Shown one piece after another: positions 30,939 to 42,252 of a stretch of DNA of 64,000 nt. Source of the stretch: Ascarosepion bandense (Eukaryota; Mollusca; Cephalopoda; Sepiida; Sepiidae). The notes under the pieces were generated by a model. That model saw nothing but the letters and a program-made list of their open reading frames with translations. It ran no database searches and was not told the origin of the DNA. The first letter of the stretch is position 1, and every line of letters begins with the position of its first letter. Location: positions 357,001 to 421,000 of the forward strand of contig JBBBDQ010001944.1 of NCBI GenBank assembly GCA_037127315.1, read 5' to 3'. The position numbers and the translations under genes are program-made.

Positions 30939-31141
30939 ATTTTGTTATTACAATGGTTTATAAAAGCATAATGTCACTACAAAAACATTTTCATGTTTTA
31001 AAATAATACATTTCTTTTTGAAGATATGTAAAAATAAATAAATAGATAACATATCACCTGAAGAAGAACAGTATTGTTTTGAAACATGAAAATGTTTGTG
31101 TAGTGATATTATGTTTTGAGAAACCATTGTAATAATAAAAT
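30939..31141. mobile_element. 203-bp foldback carrying a Penelope-type terminus
   Basis: Arms of about 60 bp (30939-30999 and 31082-31141) are inverted copies with a handful of mismatches (ATTACAATGGTTT, ACATTTTCATGTTT). The right arm adjoins ATCACCTGAAGAAGAACAGT (31053-31072), a hammerhead-like core also found in a decayed form at 55295, next to the second Penelope element. Confidence 0.75.
31058..31098 (+). ncRNA. Hammerhead-like core
   Basis: CTGAAGA (31058-31064), stem II AGAACA/TGTTTT with loop GTAT, GAAA (31081-31084), stem III ACAT/ATGT with loop GAAA, then a UU at the expected cleavage point. Stem I is imperfect: ATATCAC and GTGATAT are complementary but do not meet at the core. Candidate relic rather than proven ribozyme. 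Confidence 0.45.
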
Positions 31142-31162
31142 TATAATGTTTTTTTTTCATAT

Positions 31163-31976
31163 ATAGACATGAAAAAGGATGTGTACCTGTGTTTTATAGA
31201 CTATGCAAAGGCATTCGAAAAAGTCTAGCACAATGTCTTCTTAGAAATACTTAGCAACCTAGACATATTCAGGAAAGACATTAGAGTAATGAAGAACCTC
31301 TACTAGCTGCAAACAGCCTGCAGATAAACAGGAAATGATTTCAGCAGAAATACAAAGACAGAAAAGGATGTAAGACAAAGATGTGTCTTTTCACAGGATG
31401 TATTCAACTTATACAGAAAGACAATAATGAGAGGCGTAGAAGTCATGCCAGCAGTTGTCATTAATAGCTACAAGCTGTAAAATATAAGACACGCAGATGA
31501 CACAGTGCTGATAGCAGGTACGGCAAGGAACCAACGATATCATGCAGAAGGTAGCTATAGAAATCGTAATGAAAAGACTACACATAAACTACAAGAAAAC
31601 TGAATGCATGGTAATCAGTAAAAGAGGAACTCGGAATGCGAATCACAGGCTCGGGATCCTAAAATCAAGCAGGTACATAAATTTAAATATCTGGGAAGTG
31701 TTCTAACAAAAGACGGAAAGTGCGACACTCAGATCGAAGGCAAATTGGCATGGCCAAGGATGCATTCCAGAAGCTGAGCAAAGTATTGAGAGACAGGAAT
31801 GTCACGCAAAAAACAAAAGAAAAAAATACTGGATTGCTATGTGATGTCTGTTCTTCAATATGGCAGTGAATGCTAGAAAATTTAACCAAAGATGAAGGGA
31901 AGATTGAAGCAACCAAAATGTGGTTCTACAGAAGGTTGCTGAGAATACCATGGACCAAACAACGATGAGGTTTTGC
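31163..31976 (+). mobile_element. RTE-clade LINE, reverse transcriptase, decayed
   Basis: DVYLCFIDYAKAFEKV (31163 on), RVMKNLY, a mutated catalytic box RHADDTVLIAG near 31490 (YADD changed to HADD), KFKYLGSVLTKDGKCD (31680s), ILDCYVMSVLQYGSEC (31830s). Frameshifts and stops throughout. Truncated at EVLPR near 31976, before the usual 3' end. Confidence 0.85.
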
Positions 31977-32057
31977 CTAGGCGAGACGTTGGTGATAGTG
32001 GAGATGTACAGTCTAACAGGAGTTTTCACGTTCGCGGCGATGTGAGGCGATCTTCTC

Positions 32058-32062
<5 letters not shown>

Positions 32063-32114
<52 letters not shown>

Positions 32115-32307
32115 TCTCTCTCTCTCACACACACACACTCTCTCCCTCTCTCTCTTACACACACTCTCTCTCTCCCTCTCTCTTTCACACACACTCTCTC
32201 CCTCACACTCTCACACTCTCTCTCACACACACACACTCCCCCTGTCTCTCTCTCTCACACACTTTCTCTCTCTCTCTTTCTCTCTCTCTCTTTCTCTCTC
32301 TCTCTGC
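32063..32307. repeat. Compound (TC)n/(AC)n microsatellite
   Basis: About 245 bp alternating TC and AC blocks, strictly pyrimidine/CA on the plus strand. Responsible for the Ser/Leu/His-rich 145-codon frame at 31973-32410. Confidence 0.95.
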
Positions 32308-32631
32308 CTTTTTCGCTGATTATGATCACTGTCTTATAGAAAAAAATCTTCTTTGTCTTGTCATTTCCGTCCCAAAAATAATTTATTTTCATTCATTGAC
32401 ACTTTTTTAAGCCGCTTTCCATGTTTTTTTGAAGTTATATTCACTTAGTGATCACTTAGATTCACTTAGTAATCAGGAAAATAAATATCTGAAACCAATT
32501 TAGTGGCAGATCAGCTAACAAGATATCGGCTGACCATGATGTCTATATAGTATTCACATGTATTCATAACTGTACACTAGCATATCCAGATGATTTTCAC
32601 GCAGCTAATTTCTTTAGATTTATTATGTCTA
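32308..32631. other. Unassigned sequence
   Basis: Short irregular repeats of TCACTTAG near 32445-32470. Otherwise nothing recognised. Confidence 0.4.
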
Positions 32632-33013
32632 CACTATCGTCCATAATTATTAGGCATCCAAGTGTTTCAAAATAATTATATATTCCATACTATTTTTAGT
32701 ATTTATTGGCAAGTGAATAATTGTAAATGAAAATAGAATTGTTATTTTGTTAATATTGTACAATAATATGTACATAAAATGAATTTATAAATATTTAATA
32801 TTTACCTATAATTTAGTTTCATCAATAAAAAAATGAAGAAAAATTAGGGTGATTCGGATGAGTTTATCTTTGCTTTCTTGTCTTGTAAAATTTTGCAAAG
32901 TAATAATAACAAAAAAAGAACATTCTATTTTCATTTGGCAATAAATGCTAAAAATAGTTTGAAATCCATGGTTTCTTTTAAAAAACAGGGGTTGCCTAAT
33001 AATTATGACAGTG
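32632..33013. mobile_element. MITE with Tc1/mariner-like ends
   Basis: Inverted ends CATAATTATTAGGCA (left, within 32632-32656) and TGCCTAATAATTATG (right, 32992-33006), extended by CACT...AGTG at the edges. The interior is AT-rich and non-coding. Superfamily assignment is tentative. Confidence 0.6.
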
Positions 33014-33174
33014 TATTTTGTACTAACGTGTGTAGAAATAGGTCAGGATTAGATACACATATAAACTCAAAAAATATCAATGTAAAAAGAGCTCTTGTGT
33101 TGTGTATTAAATAAAGAGTGTAACACATCACTCAATAAACCCCGGGCATAAAAAATAAAAACAAAAAACAAAAA

Positions 33175-34250
33175 AAAAAAACAACATTTAGGGAAAAGTT
33201 TTATTCAACAGCATAGTCTCCTTATTCATCAACATAGACTCCTAGAATGATAACTGATTCGAACTATTCTCTAACTATTCAATGCCTTTTTTGTAGAACG
33301 ATTTGACTTTGGCTTCAAAATATGCCTCAGTTTCCGATATCACTTGTACACTAGTGACAAATTTCTTTCCTTGGAACATACTTTTGAGATCTGCAAACAC
33401 TTAGTAGTCACTGGGGCCACATCTCGATAATAGAGTGGATACGTAAGCAATTCGAAGTGCAATTCATCTAGTTTTGCCTTCGTTGCGATTGATTTATGAC
33501 ATGGCGCTTCGTCCTGGTGAAAGATTATATTTCCTTCTTTATTTGTGGCCGTATTTTGGCGATTTCTTCCTTCAAACGAACCAATAATGCTATATAATAT
33601 TCGCTAAAGATGGTTTTGTTTTCTCAAGGTAATCGATGAAAAATATACCTTGGGCATCCCAAAATACGGGGCCAAAACCTTACCTGCTGTTTACATCTTT
33701 GGTCATTTAGGATGGCTTTCACCTACTAATGTCCACTCAGCTGGCTGCCGATCTCACTCCGGACTGAAGTGGTGGATCTATGTTTCATCCATTATCAAAT
33801 GCTTACGCAAAAACTCCTTTTTGTTGCGTTGAAACAGTTGCAAACAACGCTCTGAATCGTCCCCGCGTTGTTGTTTTTGGTCGACTGTTAGCAAAGGCGG
33901 CACCCACTGTGAGCACAGCTTTCTCCGTAACAGAAGTTCATGCAAAATGGTAAATACATTGTCTTCTGATATGTTAAACTTCTCTACTATCTCACGCGAA
34001 TTCAATTTGCGATCGGTCAAAACAGGTTTGGGAATTTTTAGTGTTTTCCGGGACAGCTGCTCATTTTGAAAGACCTGAGCGTTTAGGATCATTTGTATGT
34101 GTACGACCATGTTTCAAGTCAGCATATCACTACTTAACCGTTGTTTTCGAGCAGAGTCCGAATAACGCTTATCACGCCTTTGTTTTGCTTGAACAGTATT
34201 TTTCGCATCAGAAATCAATGCTTTATCAACACACGAAATTCAAGTTTTAA
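33175..34250 (-). mobile_element. Mariner transposon, near full length but inactivated
   Basis: Minus-strand transposase pieces in order: helix-turn-helix (LNSREIVEKFNISEDNVFTI, 33960s), CSQWVPPLLTVDQKQQR, LFQRNKKEFLRKHLIMDET (first catalytic Asp, near 33780), then after frameshifts SDRQPAEWT, LAPYFGMPKVYF, a CGPSDY remnant near the third Asp position and ETEAYFEAKVKSFYKKGIE near the C-terminus. Many stops. Different subfamily from the 15.9, 56.6 and 59.3 kb copies. Terminal repeats not resolved. Confidence 0.8.
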
Positions 34251-34659
34251 CATTGCTTTAAAAATTTTCAACAGTAGCTTCACTTAAATAACTGTAATTT
34301 GTAAACTAATAACCCGACTGGGTCCGAATCTTGTCACGTGCTATTTGAAGGTCAGTACTTCATAAAAGTTATATAGATTTTTTATTTGTGGAGAGATCTA
34401 TATGACAGGCCCAGGACTTATTGAGTTATGTGTTAAATAAATTGCCGCTCTTAAGAGGCAATCTCGATCGGACACTTAATAGATCATTTGTGGATAGTTC
34501 ACTGGTTTTATTCATTTTGTTCAATGTTTTACTTTGTAACATGATAAATTATAATTGATTATGTTTTGTAGCATAAATCGATTTGAATGTGTTTATTTCC
34601 TTTTGTATATAATTCTAAACACGTGAATGAATTTGCGGTAATTAAATACTAAAGACATC
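34251..34659. other. Unassigned sequence
   Basis: No recognised gene or repeat. Confidence 0.4.
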
Positions 34660-34960
34660 GCTCTACACAATGTTTTCTATATTTGATGCTAGAATTCAAC
34701 CACTACTTCTACTTCAACAGTTTCTTTTCTCGCACTCCCACCTGTGGAAAACCTTTTAGGGTACTTGCTTCTCTGATAACTAAAGCGATAAAAAATATGA
34801 ATGCAACATCAGTTTTCATCGTCTGTTTTCTTGAACGTTGTTAATCTTCAGTTCTTTCCTCAATTCTTCCTATTCTTACATTTCTCTTTAAATTTTATTT
34901 TTTTAACCCTCTGAATGAAGTGAAATCCCAATTTTGCTTGGTATGAAATGAAGGTGAAAA
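34660..34960 (+). mobile_element. CR1/Jockey-like LINE 3' end, degenerate
   Basis: CAGTTTCTTTTCTCGCACTC with CACCTGTGGAAAAC resembles the SRTSRLWN region of the family. The end is a decayed form of the 3' UTR (ATGAAATGAAGGTGAAAAC). Confidence 0.55.
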
Positions 34961-35054
34961 CTATGGAATTCCTATTTGGTCTACTTGAAATATTCAATCT
35001 CTTTCTGTTTGTTATATATTTTAGTTCTTGATTATATTACTGCAAAGTATTAAA

Positions 35055-35078
35055 TCTAAACTTATTTATAAAAGGAAC

Positions 35079-35123
<45 letters not shown>

Positions 35124-35403
35124 CTGTGTGTGTGTCTGTGTGTGTGTCCGTTACCTATAGTCACCGAAACGGCTGAACCGATTTTCTTGAAAACTTACAC
35201 AGTTGTACTATAAGTGTCTGCGAGTGTTCTTAGATAGGTTATGTTTCGAGGTACCCCCAATAAATATCGAAAGTCGCTAATCGAAAAAAAGGGTTATACA
35301 AGGAGGGGTTCGATTTTAATCAAATTTGATACACTCATAGACAAAGACATAAGAAACGATATTCAGAAGTTACAAGGTTGCAGTTCTTAAGTGCAGAAAA
35401 TCG

Positions 35404-35445
<42 letters not shown>

Positions 35446-35830
35446 GCAAGTTGTTTGTGTGTGTGTCTGTTTATCTGCCTGTATGTCTGTTTTTTTTTCA
35501 GCCCTATTATTTTAGTTTTTGCTTCAGGTTTGGCTCTAAGTAGGTATAATAGTAGTTCTTAGTCTCAGCCATGATACCATTTACTCATAGGACTTATTTA
35601 ACCTTCAAAATTCAGTTTACGACGAAAAGAACTTATTTGATATCGATAGCAGGAAATCAAAATTTGACTTGCATCCATTCATTTTTCTTTCTGTCTACGG
35701 TTTCGCTTTAACTGGAAACAATTATTGCTTTTTAGTCTTTCGTGCCAACGTCCAAAGAGTCTGAGCTCCAGGACCATGGATTAGTTTTAAATCTTTCATT
35801 ACACTCGAGGAACTAACAATAAAACGTATT
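35055..35830 (+). mobile_element. Non-autonomous Helitron, long form
   Basis: Starts TCTAAACTTATTTATAAAAG after a flanking A (35054). A (GT)n tract, the AAACGGCTGAACCGATTTTC block and an internal (AT)n (35408-35443) follow, then a second half shared with 49.65-50.0 kb (TTTCGCTTTAACTGGAAACA, GACCATGGATTAGTTTTAAA). The 3' hairpin is degraded (CACTCGAGGAACTAAC) and the CTAG end is lost. Confidence 0.75.
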
Positions 35831-36069
35831 TATTCATTTAAATTTTGTCTCTATACCAGCTGTATATCACAGCGTTTCTCGGAGTTTTTAGTGATTATGT
35901 TAAACTGTTATGGTCAAGTGCTTGTTCAAAAAGCTCTATTATGAGGTTGCTCTGACACGTAAATTAAAGAATAGCGAGGTAAGTATTGGTTTTTGTTGTA
36001 TTTGTAAAACGCAACTAAACTTGGTCACATTTGCCAATAAGTAGGAAGGATGTATGTACAATTAGAAGA

Positions 36070-36770
36070 ATGGCAGTGGACGTTACGGTAGCCTGTAATG
36101 TGATGCGATGACGTTATGACACAGAAGTGGATGCATTGTTTCTGAAATGTCAGAGGGGTTGATACCTTGTAAAAAACGTGAAATTACTATGGTATATGAT
36201 AAGATAGAAGTTACAAAAAAGAGCCAATTTTTGTTGGATAACAACGAAGTGTTTCGGAGAAATAAGCGGTTGCAAACAGCAAAATTTCCTATTAATTTTT
36301 GCCCCACCCTATTGGATTGAAATTTTTGTTCGCATATCAAAGTATGAGACCTTGATCTGCCAGTGACTCGATTTTGGTTGAGTTTGAGTCAAACGTCATC
36401 GAGAAATGTATAAAAGTGCGCAAATGACCACCCGAAATTATGTTTGTCGTTTATATTTGACTAACCCTGTTGATTCGAAAAATGTTTGTGTACATCAAAG
36501 TTTCTTATTTTGATATACAAGTTGTCCCAGCTTGGTTGACTTTGCATAAGGCGTCTCGGAGGAGAGGAGTTCGTAAATTCTAAAAGTTTCTGTGATTTCT
36601 GCCGTTCCCTGTTAATCGATTCAAAAAATTTGCGTACATCAAAGGTTCATGTCATGATCGACGAATGACCCAATTTTGGTTGAAATCGGACCAAGGGTTT
36701 CGAAGAAGAAAAATTCGTTAAATGGCGACACATAAACACACACACAGACAAATATATGTATAGAATTTAA
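36070..36770. repeat. Element with three degenerate tandem repeats
   Basis: Three related blocks of about 130-150 bp begin near 36285, 36445 and 36600. Each has a CCCT-TT-GATT-GAAA motif, a CATCAAAG segment and TTTTGGTTGA. It ends in a CACATAAACACACACACAG tract like the Helitron-linked CA tracts. Possibly a further non-autonomous element. Confidence 0.55.
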
Positions 36771-37070
36771 AAACCTTGGCTGGAATATTGGCTTCATTCA
36801 AATTTCAGCCACAATGACGTAGTTTTTCCTGACAGTTGTTCTGATGCGTTATCATCTTTAGTACCCCAAGTTCATGAATTTTGATGTCGTGTTGAATTGA
36901 GTTATCGGTCATCATTTAACTGTTGAAATGTCTAAATCTATCTGCAAGTTCTATTCTAATAGGATCTTCTTTCACAGGTTGTGCCCGTTGAACTCTCATA
37001 TAACTTCTTGTTTTCTGCCAACTGTGATCTTCAAAAAGTTAAATGCAACGTGTGGCGCTAATTTTTGTCT

Positions 37071-37895
37071 CCATTAATCCGGTTCTTCTATTCTCCACTT
37101 TCGCATTAATTCGGTTCTTCCATCCTCCTCTTTCTCATTAAGCCATTTATTATATTTTTCACTAAATAATTAATACGATTCTTCTATTATCCACTTTCTA
37201 GTAGATCTGGTTCTTCAATTCGCCATTTTCTCATTAATCCGTTTATATTTCCACTTTCTCATTAATCCGTTTATTTTATCTTCATTTTCTGATCAACTCG
37301 GTTCTTTTATTATCTACTTTCCCATTAATCAAGTTTTTCTATTCTCCTGCTTCTCATTAATCCGGTCCTTCTACTCTCCACCTTCTCATTAATCAGGTTC
37401 TTCTATTCTCCACTTTCTCATTAATCCGGTTTTTCTATTCTCCTCTATCTCATTAATCCACTTCTTTCATTCTCCTCTTTCTCATTAAGCTATTTATTTT
37501 AATTTCCACTTTCTCATTAATCCGATTATTCTATTCTTCCAGTTCTGATTAATCCTATTCTTCTATTCTCCTCTTTCTCGTTAGTCCGGTTTTTTCATTT
37601 TCTTCTTTCTCATTAATCAGTTTATTCTAATTTTTACTTTTTCATTACTCCTATTATTCTATTCTTCACTTTCTCATTAATCCGGTTCGTCTATTCTCCT
37701 CTTTCTCATTGATCCGTTTATTTTAATTTCCACTTTCTCATTCATCCGATTATTCTATTCTTCACTTTCTGATTAATCCGGTTTTTCTATTCTCCTCATT
37801 CTTATTAATGCGCTTCTTCTATTATCCCCGTCTCATTAATCCAGTTCTTTTATTTTCCTCTTTCTCATTAATCCGGTTCGTCTGGTCTGCTTTTC
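37071..37895. repeat. Pyrimidine-rich minisatellite, about 30-33-bp unit
   Basis: More than twenty degenerate units on TTCTCATTAATCCGGTTCTT / CTATTCTCCACT. Some units lose a half (for example CCGTTTATTTTAATTTCCAC variants), indicating higher-order variation. Plus strand strongly T/C biased. Confidence 0.85.
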
Positions 37896-38859
37896 CTCCT
37901 TTGTAACGTTTTTATCGGTTTCTTTCTTGCTCAATAATCACCTGCTTTAACTTTGGCCACTTTTTGAAAAGATTGAAGACTATCAGTTTCGAACATGCAC
38001 ATTTCTAGATACGTGTGAATACATGTTTATACATGTGTATGCAATTACATGTTTATATTTAGTATTTATATGTTTATATCTGTGAATGTATGTATGTACA
38101 ATTGTCTGTTTATTGATATGTCAGTTATTGCTAAAAAAGTAAGGGATTTTTATTTGTTAATCCGATACAATTTATCACTTTAAAGATAATGTTTAGTAGA
38201 TACTTTTATTTCAGTATAAGCTCCGTTTATTTTTAAGAAGTATATTTATTAACCTCTAACAGCCTGAACATTTGAAAAATCTTATTAAATGAAGAAAGAT
38301 ACGCCAACCAACAGGATTAGACTCTGCCCCTCTTGTCAAGAGCAACTGTCATCACACGCAAACTAATTTACACCCACTATACCACGTAGTGCTTTGCTTT
38401 CGTGCAAAGCCAAATAGTGGCTTATTATCGCAATTTTTTTTCTCAATTCTTGAAAGTTCACATGTGCAGAGTTTCATATCCTTATTATTAAATAAATCAA
38501 TTTCTAAAGAATTAATGGAGTTTCTTTTTTTATTAATTTGACTAATTTTATCAATTTCGAAGTTATTTTTCAAGGATATCCATATTTAAGTAGGCACATT
38601 AATTATGAAATTATATTTATTTTCGTCTAGTTGCCAGAATATTCGACAAATTTTAATAGAAAAAATTTGAGATAGAGTTTAAGTTTTGTTTAACGGCATA
38701 TCGACCCCTGTGGGTTATTTAATGCCAAAAAGGTAGAGTTTTAAGGTATTTTTGTTTGTGTTCAATGATAGTGAGAAAGTTGATTTAGTCAGATTTTTAT
38801 AAAAAGATGGTTATTATTTTATTTTATTTTTATGTTCTTTTTAGATAAACTGAAGATGT
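37896..38859. other. Unassigned AT-rich sequence
   Basis: No gene recognised. The 73-codon minus frame at 38352-38573 has no known domain. Confidence 0.4.
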
Positions 38860-39200
38860 CTTCTAGTTTTGTCTTCGAAAATGTATTACTGGTAATAATT
38901 TTTGTTCTTCAAAAATATATTGTTGGCAATATTTTTCCTTTAAAAATGTATATTTTTCTATAAAAGTCTATTTTTATGCAGTCTTTTCTTTAAAATACAG
39001 TTTTTATAGTTTCATAGTGTTTTGACCCCAGTTTGGGGGTTAACTATTTGTCCATAGCTGAGGCCCTAATAGGTGCTAACCCTCCGGGTCAGAGTGGACC
39101 TGGGAACAACAATTAAGATGTGCTTCCATGGTCCTCACAACCTTCTAACCAGAAGCCTAGATGCCTGATGCAGCTTACCGTCATACCCAGGACCTTAGAA
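38860..39200 (+). repeat. Dispersed repeat shared with 51.7-52.26 kb
   Basis: An AT-rich array (TCTATAAAAGTCTATTTTTA) is followed by GGTGCTAACCCTCCGGGTCA, GAACAACAATTAAGATGTGC, TCATACCCAGGACC and GAAAAAAAGATGC. The same order occurs at 51.9-52.26 kb with GTCAGGGTGGATGCG and AACAACAATTAAAAGGTG. No coding capacity seen. Confidence 0.55.
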
Positions 39201-39359
39201 AAAAAGATGCCCCCCGTTAAGCCAATAGGTCAAAACGAATAAATATAACGTTAAAAAAGATAAATAGTGTGTACTCAAATATAGATATTCACTAAAAATA
39301 ACGTTTAAACTGATAAAAGCCATTTTTGTATTTTTAAACCTTTGCGCTATATAGTAATA

Positions 39360-39622
39360 GTGCGTAAGTGAATGCAATTCCAGTTGAATTCCTTGCATTC
39401 ACTTACGCACAAACACCCTTGGGAAAAGTATTAATCCGTCTCTTCCCTCCAGTTATGGGTTGAAAAATAGAACAGATTGGGTTCTATAACCTTGTCAGGC
39501 AACCAGTCTACCGCAGAAAGCAATGGCAAACTAGTGCGGGATAATCTTCTGCCCAGTCAGTCATATCTCTTTCGAGACATAATCGCCTAAGCGTGTATCA
39601 CGTATGGCACTTAACAGACTGA
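39360..39622 (+). mobile_element. SINE-A copy, head replaced by an inverted repeat
   Basis: The body from TTGCATTCACTTACGCAC (39393) to the CACTTAACAGACTGA end is intact, including a CATATCTCTTTCGAGACATA hairpin. Instead of the tRNA head it starts with GTGCGTAAGTGAATGCAA (39360-39377), the exact reverse complement of 39393-39410. Confidence 0.85.
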
Positions 39623-40799
39623 ATTAGTAATGAAAAAAATTTCTGGATTTACGCATTTTCATATTAACAAGTCAAATTTTGGAGTATCTGAGTTGGTAAT
39701 ATGGCGGTAAGTTCTCCTTCCAGTAAATGTCGGGAGTTTCGAAAACATGAGTATTTTTATATGTGTCATAATGTTTTTGTTCGTGTGTGTATTCTGGTAT
39801 AGCTTTTTCCGTCTGTGTGCTCGTTCTCATCTATTTTGTGTGAAATGTGCAAACGAATGTCCATTTTTGATGAAATTTTATTATAAAAGAACTTTTGCTG
39901 GAAATAGAATATTTTTACTTGATTAGTTCAAAAGAAGCGGACACTGATTGAAAGTGAAAGCAAAAATATCTAGACATGTTGATTCGAGGCGTCCGTCAAA
40001 AGGACAAAATGATTGGGCCCCTCTATTTTTCTTTTAATTTCTTGTTTTATTTTCTTTCTTTTTTTTTTTTTTTTGCGACCGCTTCAAAATTACAGTTCAT
40101 TAACACTTTCGCTAACTGTAAAAACCTCTCTTCTCATTCATTTTCCTGGAGATTCCAGATCTATCCATTTTGACGCAAGATTTATATATTTTCTAGAGAT
40201 AGTCATGAACAAGGTCAATTTAAGAATAGGTTTCGAAATGCCCAAACTTAATAGAATGTGGCGGGCGTGCAGAGGCGGTCTTTTAGTTGTATACAGGCGA
40301 CTTCTCAGATCAGTGATTAAAACGGCTTTGAATGAATTGAGCTTGGAGACCATCCTTCATCGAATTTCAAAGATTGACACCACAGAAACAAAAACAAAGA
40401 ATTTTACCAAAACCATATTATTTGAAGTTTTATCAGCAGGAACGGATAAAATATATACTATCATAATTTAAAATGTTAACTTTCCACATTATTTCGAAGA
40501 AACAGTTTGAAAAGAAGCTTTCCATTAGTAGATTAGCTCCCTATTAATAGTTTAAGAGCGATAACAGTGAGTTTACTCGAGAAAAATAATCCCATTTCAA
40601 GCTGATTTAATAGAAACATTTTGTTAATTTCAACCAACCTTAACACTTTTTAGTCAAAACTTTGCGAATGTACCCAGGTATAAAGAAACAGTTATTTCTT
40701 CAAACCTAAAAAGATTACTGAATTGAAATAACCAAAACAGAGCTTGGAAAATGAAATAGTAATCTTTATAAAATCAACAAAATCAAACACTTACCAACT
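39623..40799. other. Unassigned sequence with a T-run at about 40054-40073
   Basis: The longest plus frame (40013-40471, 152 codons) starts in a Phe-rich run encoded by the T-tract. Its later part (EMPKLNRMWRACRGGLLVVY, TALNELSLETILHRISK) is not a family I recognise. No splice or promoter context visible. Confidence 0.35.
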
Positions 40800-41576
40800 G
40801 CGTGAAATAGATAGCCACTGCTAGTGGGGAACTGCTATTAACCGTTGTTCCCACCACGTAACGGATGTGACACAAGGTCAGTTTTAAGGTGGCTTTATCG
40901 GCAGTACCCTAGAAAAGTTTCCAAACCCAATCAGCACTTTCCCTTTCGAGGATGTATCACGCGTCGGAGAATAAACTAACTCTCTCTCTAGTGAGAGGTG
41001 AAGCCTATGTCACTAGGGCTTGGAGCTGGGTTATAAATCCCAACAAAAAGCAAAAGGATTCTTATATTGCTAGACAGCAATATAGATATTTAGCTTGCTC
41101 AAAATTTGTGAAAAAACATGTGGCACAGGAGCTTTTTAATGTGGCCATATAGCTCGGGTTAAAATTAAATGTCTACTTTTTCCCAGACAGGACCCTACCT
41201 TTCGGGGGAGCCTCGTCTAGGTTGCTCTCTGTCCGAATGCAGACAGTCCGACACTGTCAGAATTGCGTCTGAGAGACGTTAATCGCTAGACAGCCTCCCC
41301 ACCCGGAAAAAAGTGGCACAAGGCAGAGAGTCCGACAATGTCAAAAGGGTTTCAGCAACGTTAATTGCTAGACAACTTGCTAGATATTTAGCTGCCTTCC
41401 CAACTGAGACACAATTTGGCACAAGGCGTTTTTAATGTGGGTAATCCGAGCCATATAGCTACTTTTCCGACGAGTTTTTATACTTCGGTGGAACCTCGTC
41501 TGGGTTACTCTCTGCCCGAAGGCAGAGAGTCCGACAATGTCAGAATTGCGTATGACCGACGTTAATCGCTAGATGG
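40800..41576. repeat. Tandem repeat region, about 298-bp period, less AT-rich
   Basis: ATTGCTAGACA recurs at about 41065 and 41363. The block CCGACAATGTCAGAATTGCG / GACGTTAATCGCTAGA appears around 41250-41300, 41330-41375 (mutated) and 41530-41575. CCTCGTCTAGGTTGCTCTCT and CCTCGTCTGGGTTACTCTCT are paired. GC content is visibly above the surroundings. Element type unknown. Confidence 0.6.
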
Positions 41577-41769
41577 AGAATATAACCCCTTCACAATAGG
41601 GTGCAACGTAGATATGAGGATTGGGACATACCAATTTATATTCATAAGTAGGTATATAACATTACTCTAATGTAGTGCTACAGATCAAACCAGACACCAG
41701 ATTCGTTCTCAAGACTTATACTAACCCTTCAAGCAGATGATTATCCACAAATTCAAACCATGAGAAATT

Positions 41770-42252
41770 TGTAGCAATAGAAACAAGGAAAAGAGTACTG
41801 GATTTCTACTTGCCGTCTGTCCTTCAATATGGCAGTGAATGCTCAACAATATCATCAAAGATGAAGGAAAAACTTGAAGCAACTGAAATGTGATTCTAAA
41901 GAAGGATGCTGCGAATATCATGGATCGAGTATGTGAGCAATGAGGTCTTGGAATTGATGGAAACAAAAAGGAAATTAATACTGAGCATCAGGAAGAGACA
42001 GCTGAAGTTCCTGGAACATGCAATGAGGAAAGAGGACTTGAAGAACCTGATTTTAACAGGCCGGATAGAGGGAAAAAGAGACAGGGGAAAGCAACAGATA
42101 ACATATTTGAAGGACCTAATCAGGTGGATGACGGAAAGAGGGCAGCATGGTGTAACACAAGAAGGCGTGACAAGAGCTAACAGGCATAAGGAGACGTGGA
42201 AAGCCATGATCGCCTACGTCATAAAGGGACAGGGCACATAGAAGAAGACTGC
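41770..42252 (+). mobile_element. RTE-clade LINE 3' end
   Basis: KEKLEATEM, then (after a stop) MLRISWIEYVSNEVLELMET, LSIRKRQLKFLEHAMRKEDL, DRGKQQITYLKDLIRW (41906-42241), ending in GGGCACATAGAAGAAGA. This is the clearest copy of the family C-terminus in the window. Confidence 0.9.

Noticed and set aside
31973..32410. 145-codon Ser/Leu/His-rich frame
   Set aside because: Translation of a (TC)n/(AC)n microsatellite, not a protein-coding signature.
37071..37895. CRISPR-like array
   Set aside because: Units are contiguous and degenerate without constant repeats and unique spacers, and the context is eukaryotic.
40013..40471. 152-codon plus frame as a gene
   Set aside because: Begins in a poly-T-encoded Phe run and the rest lacks a known motif, repeats or splice evidence. 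Kept as unassigned sequence.
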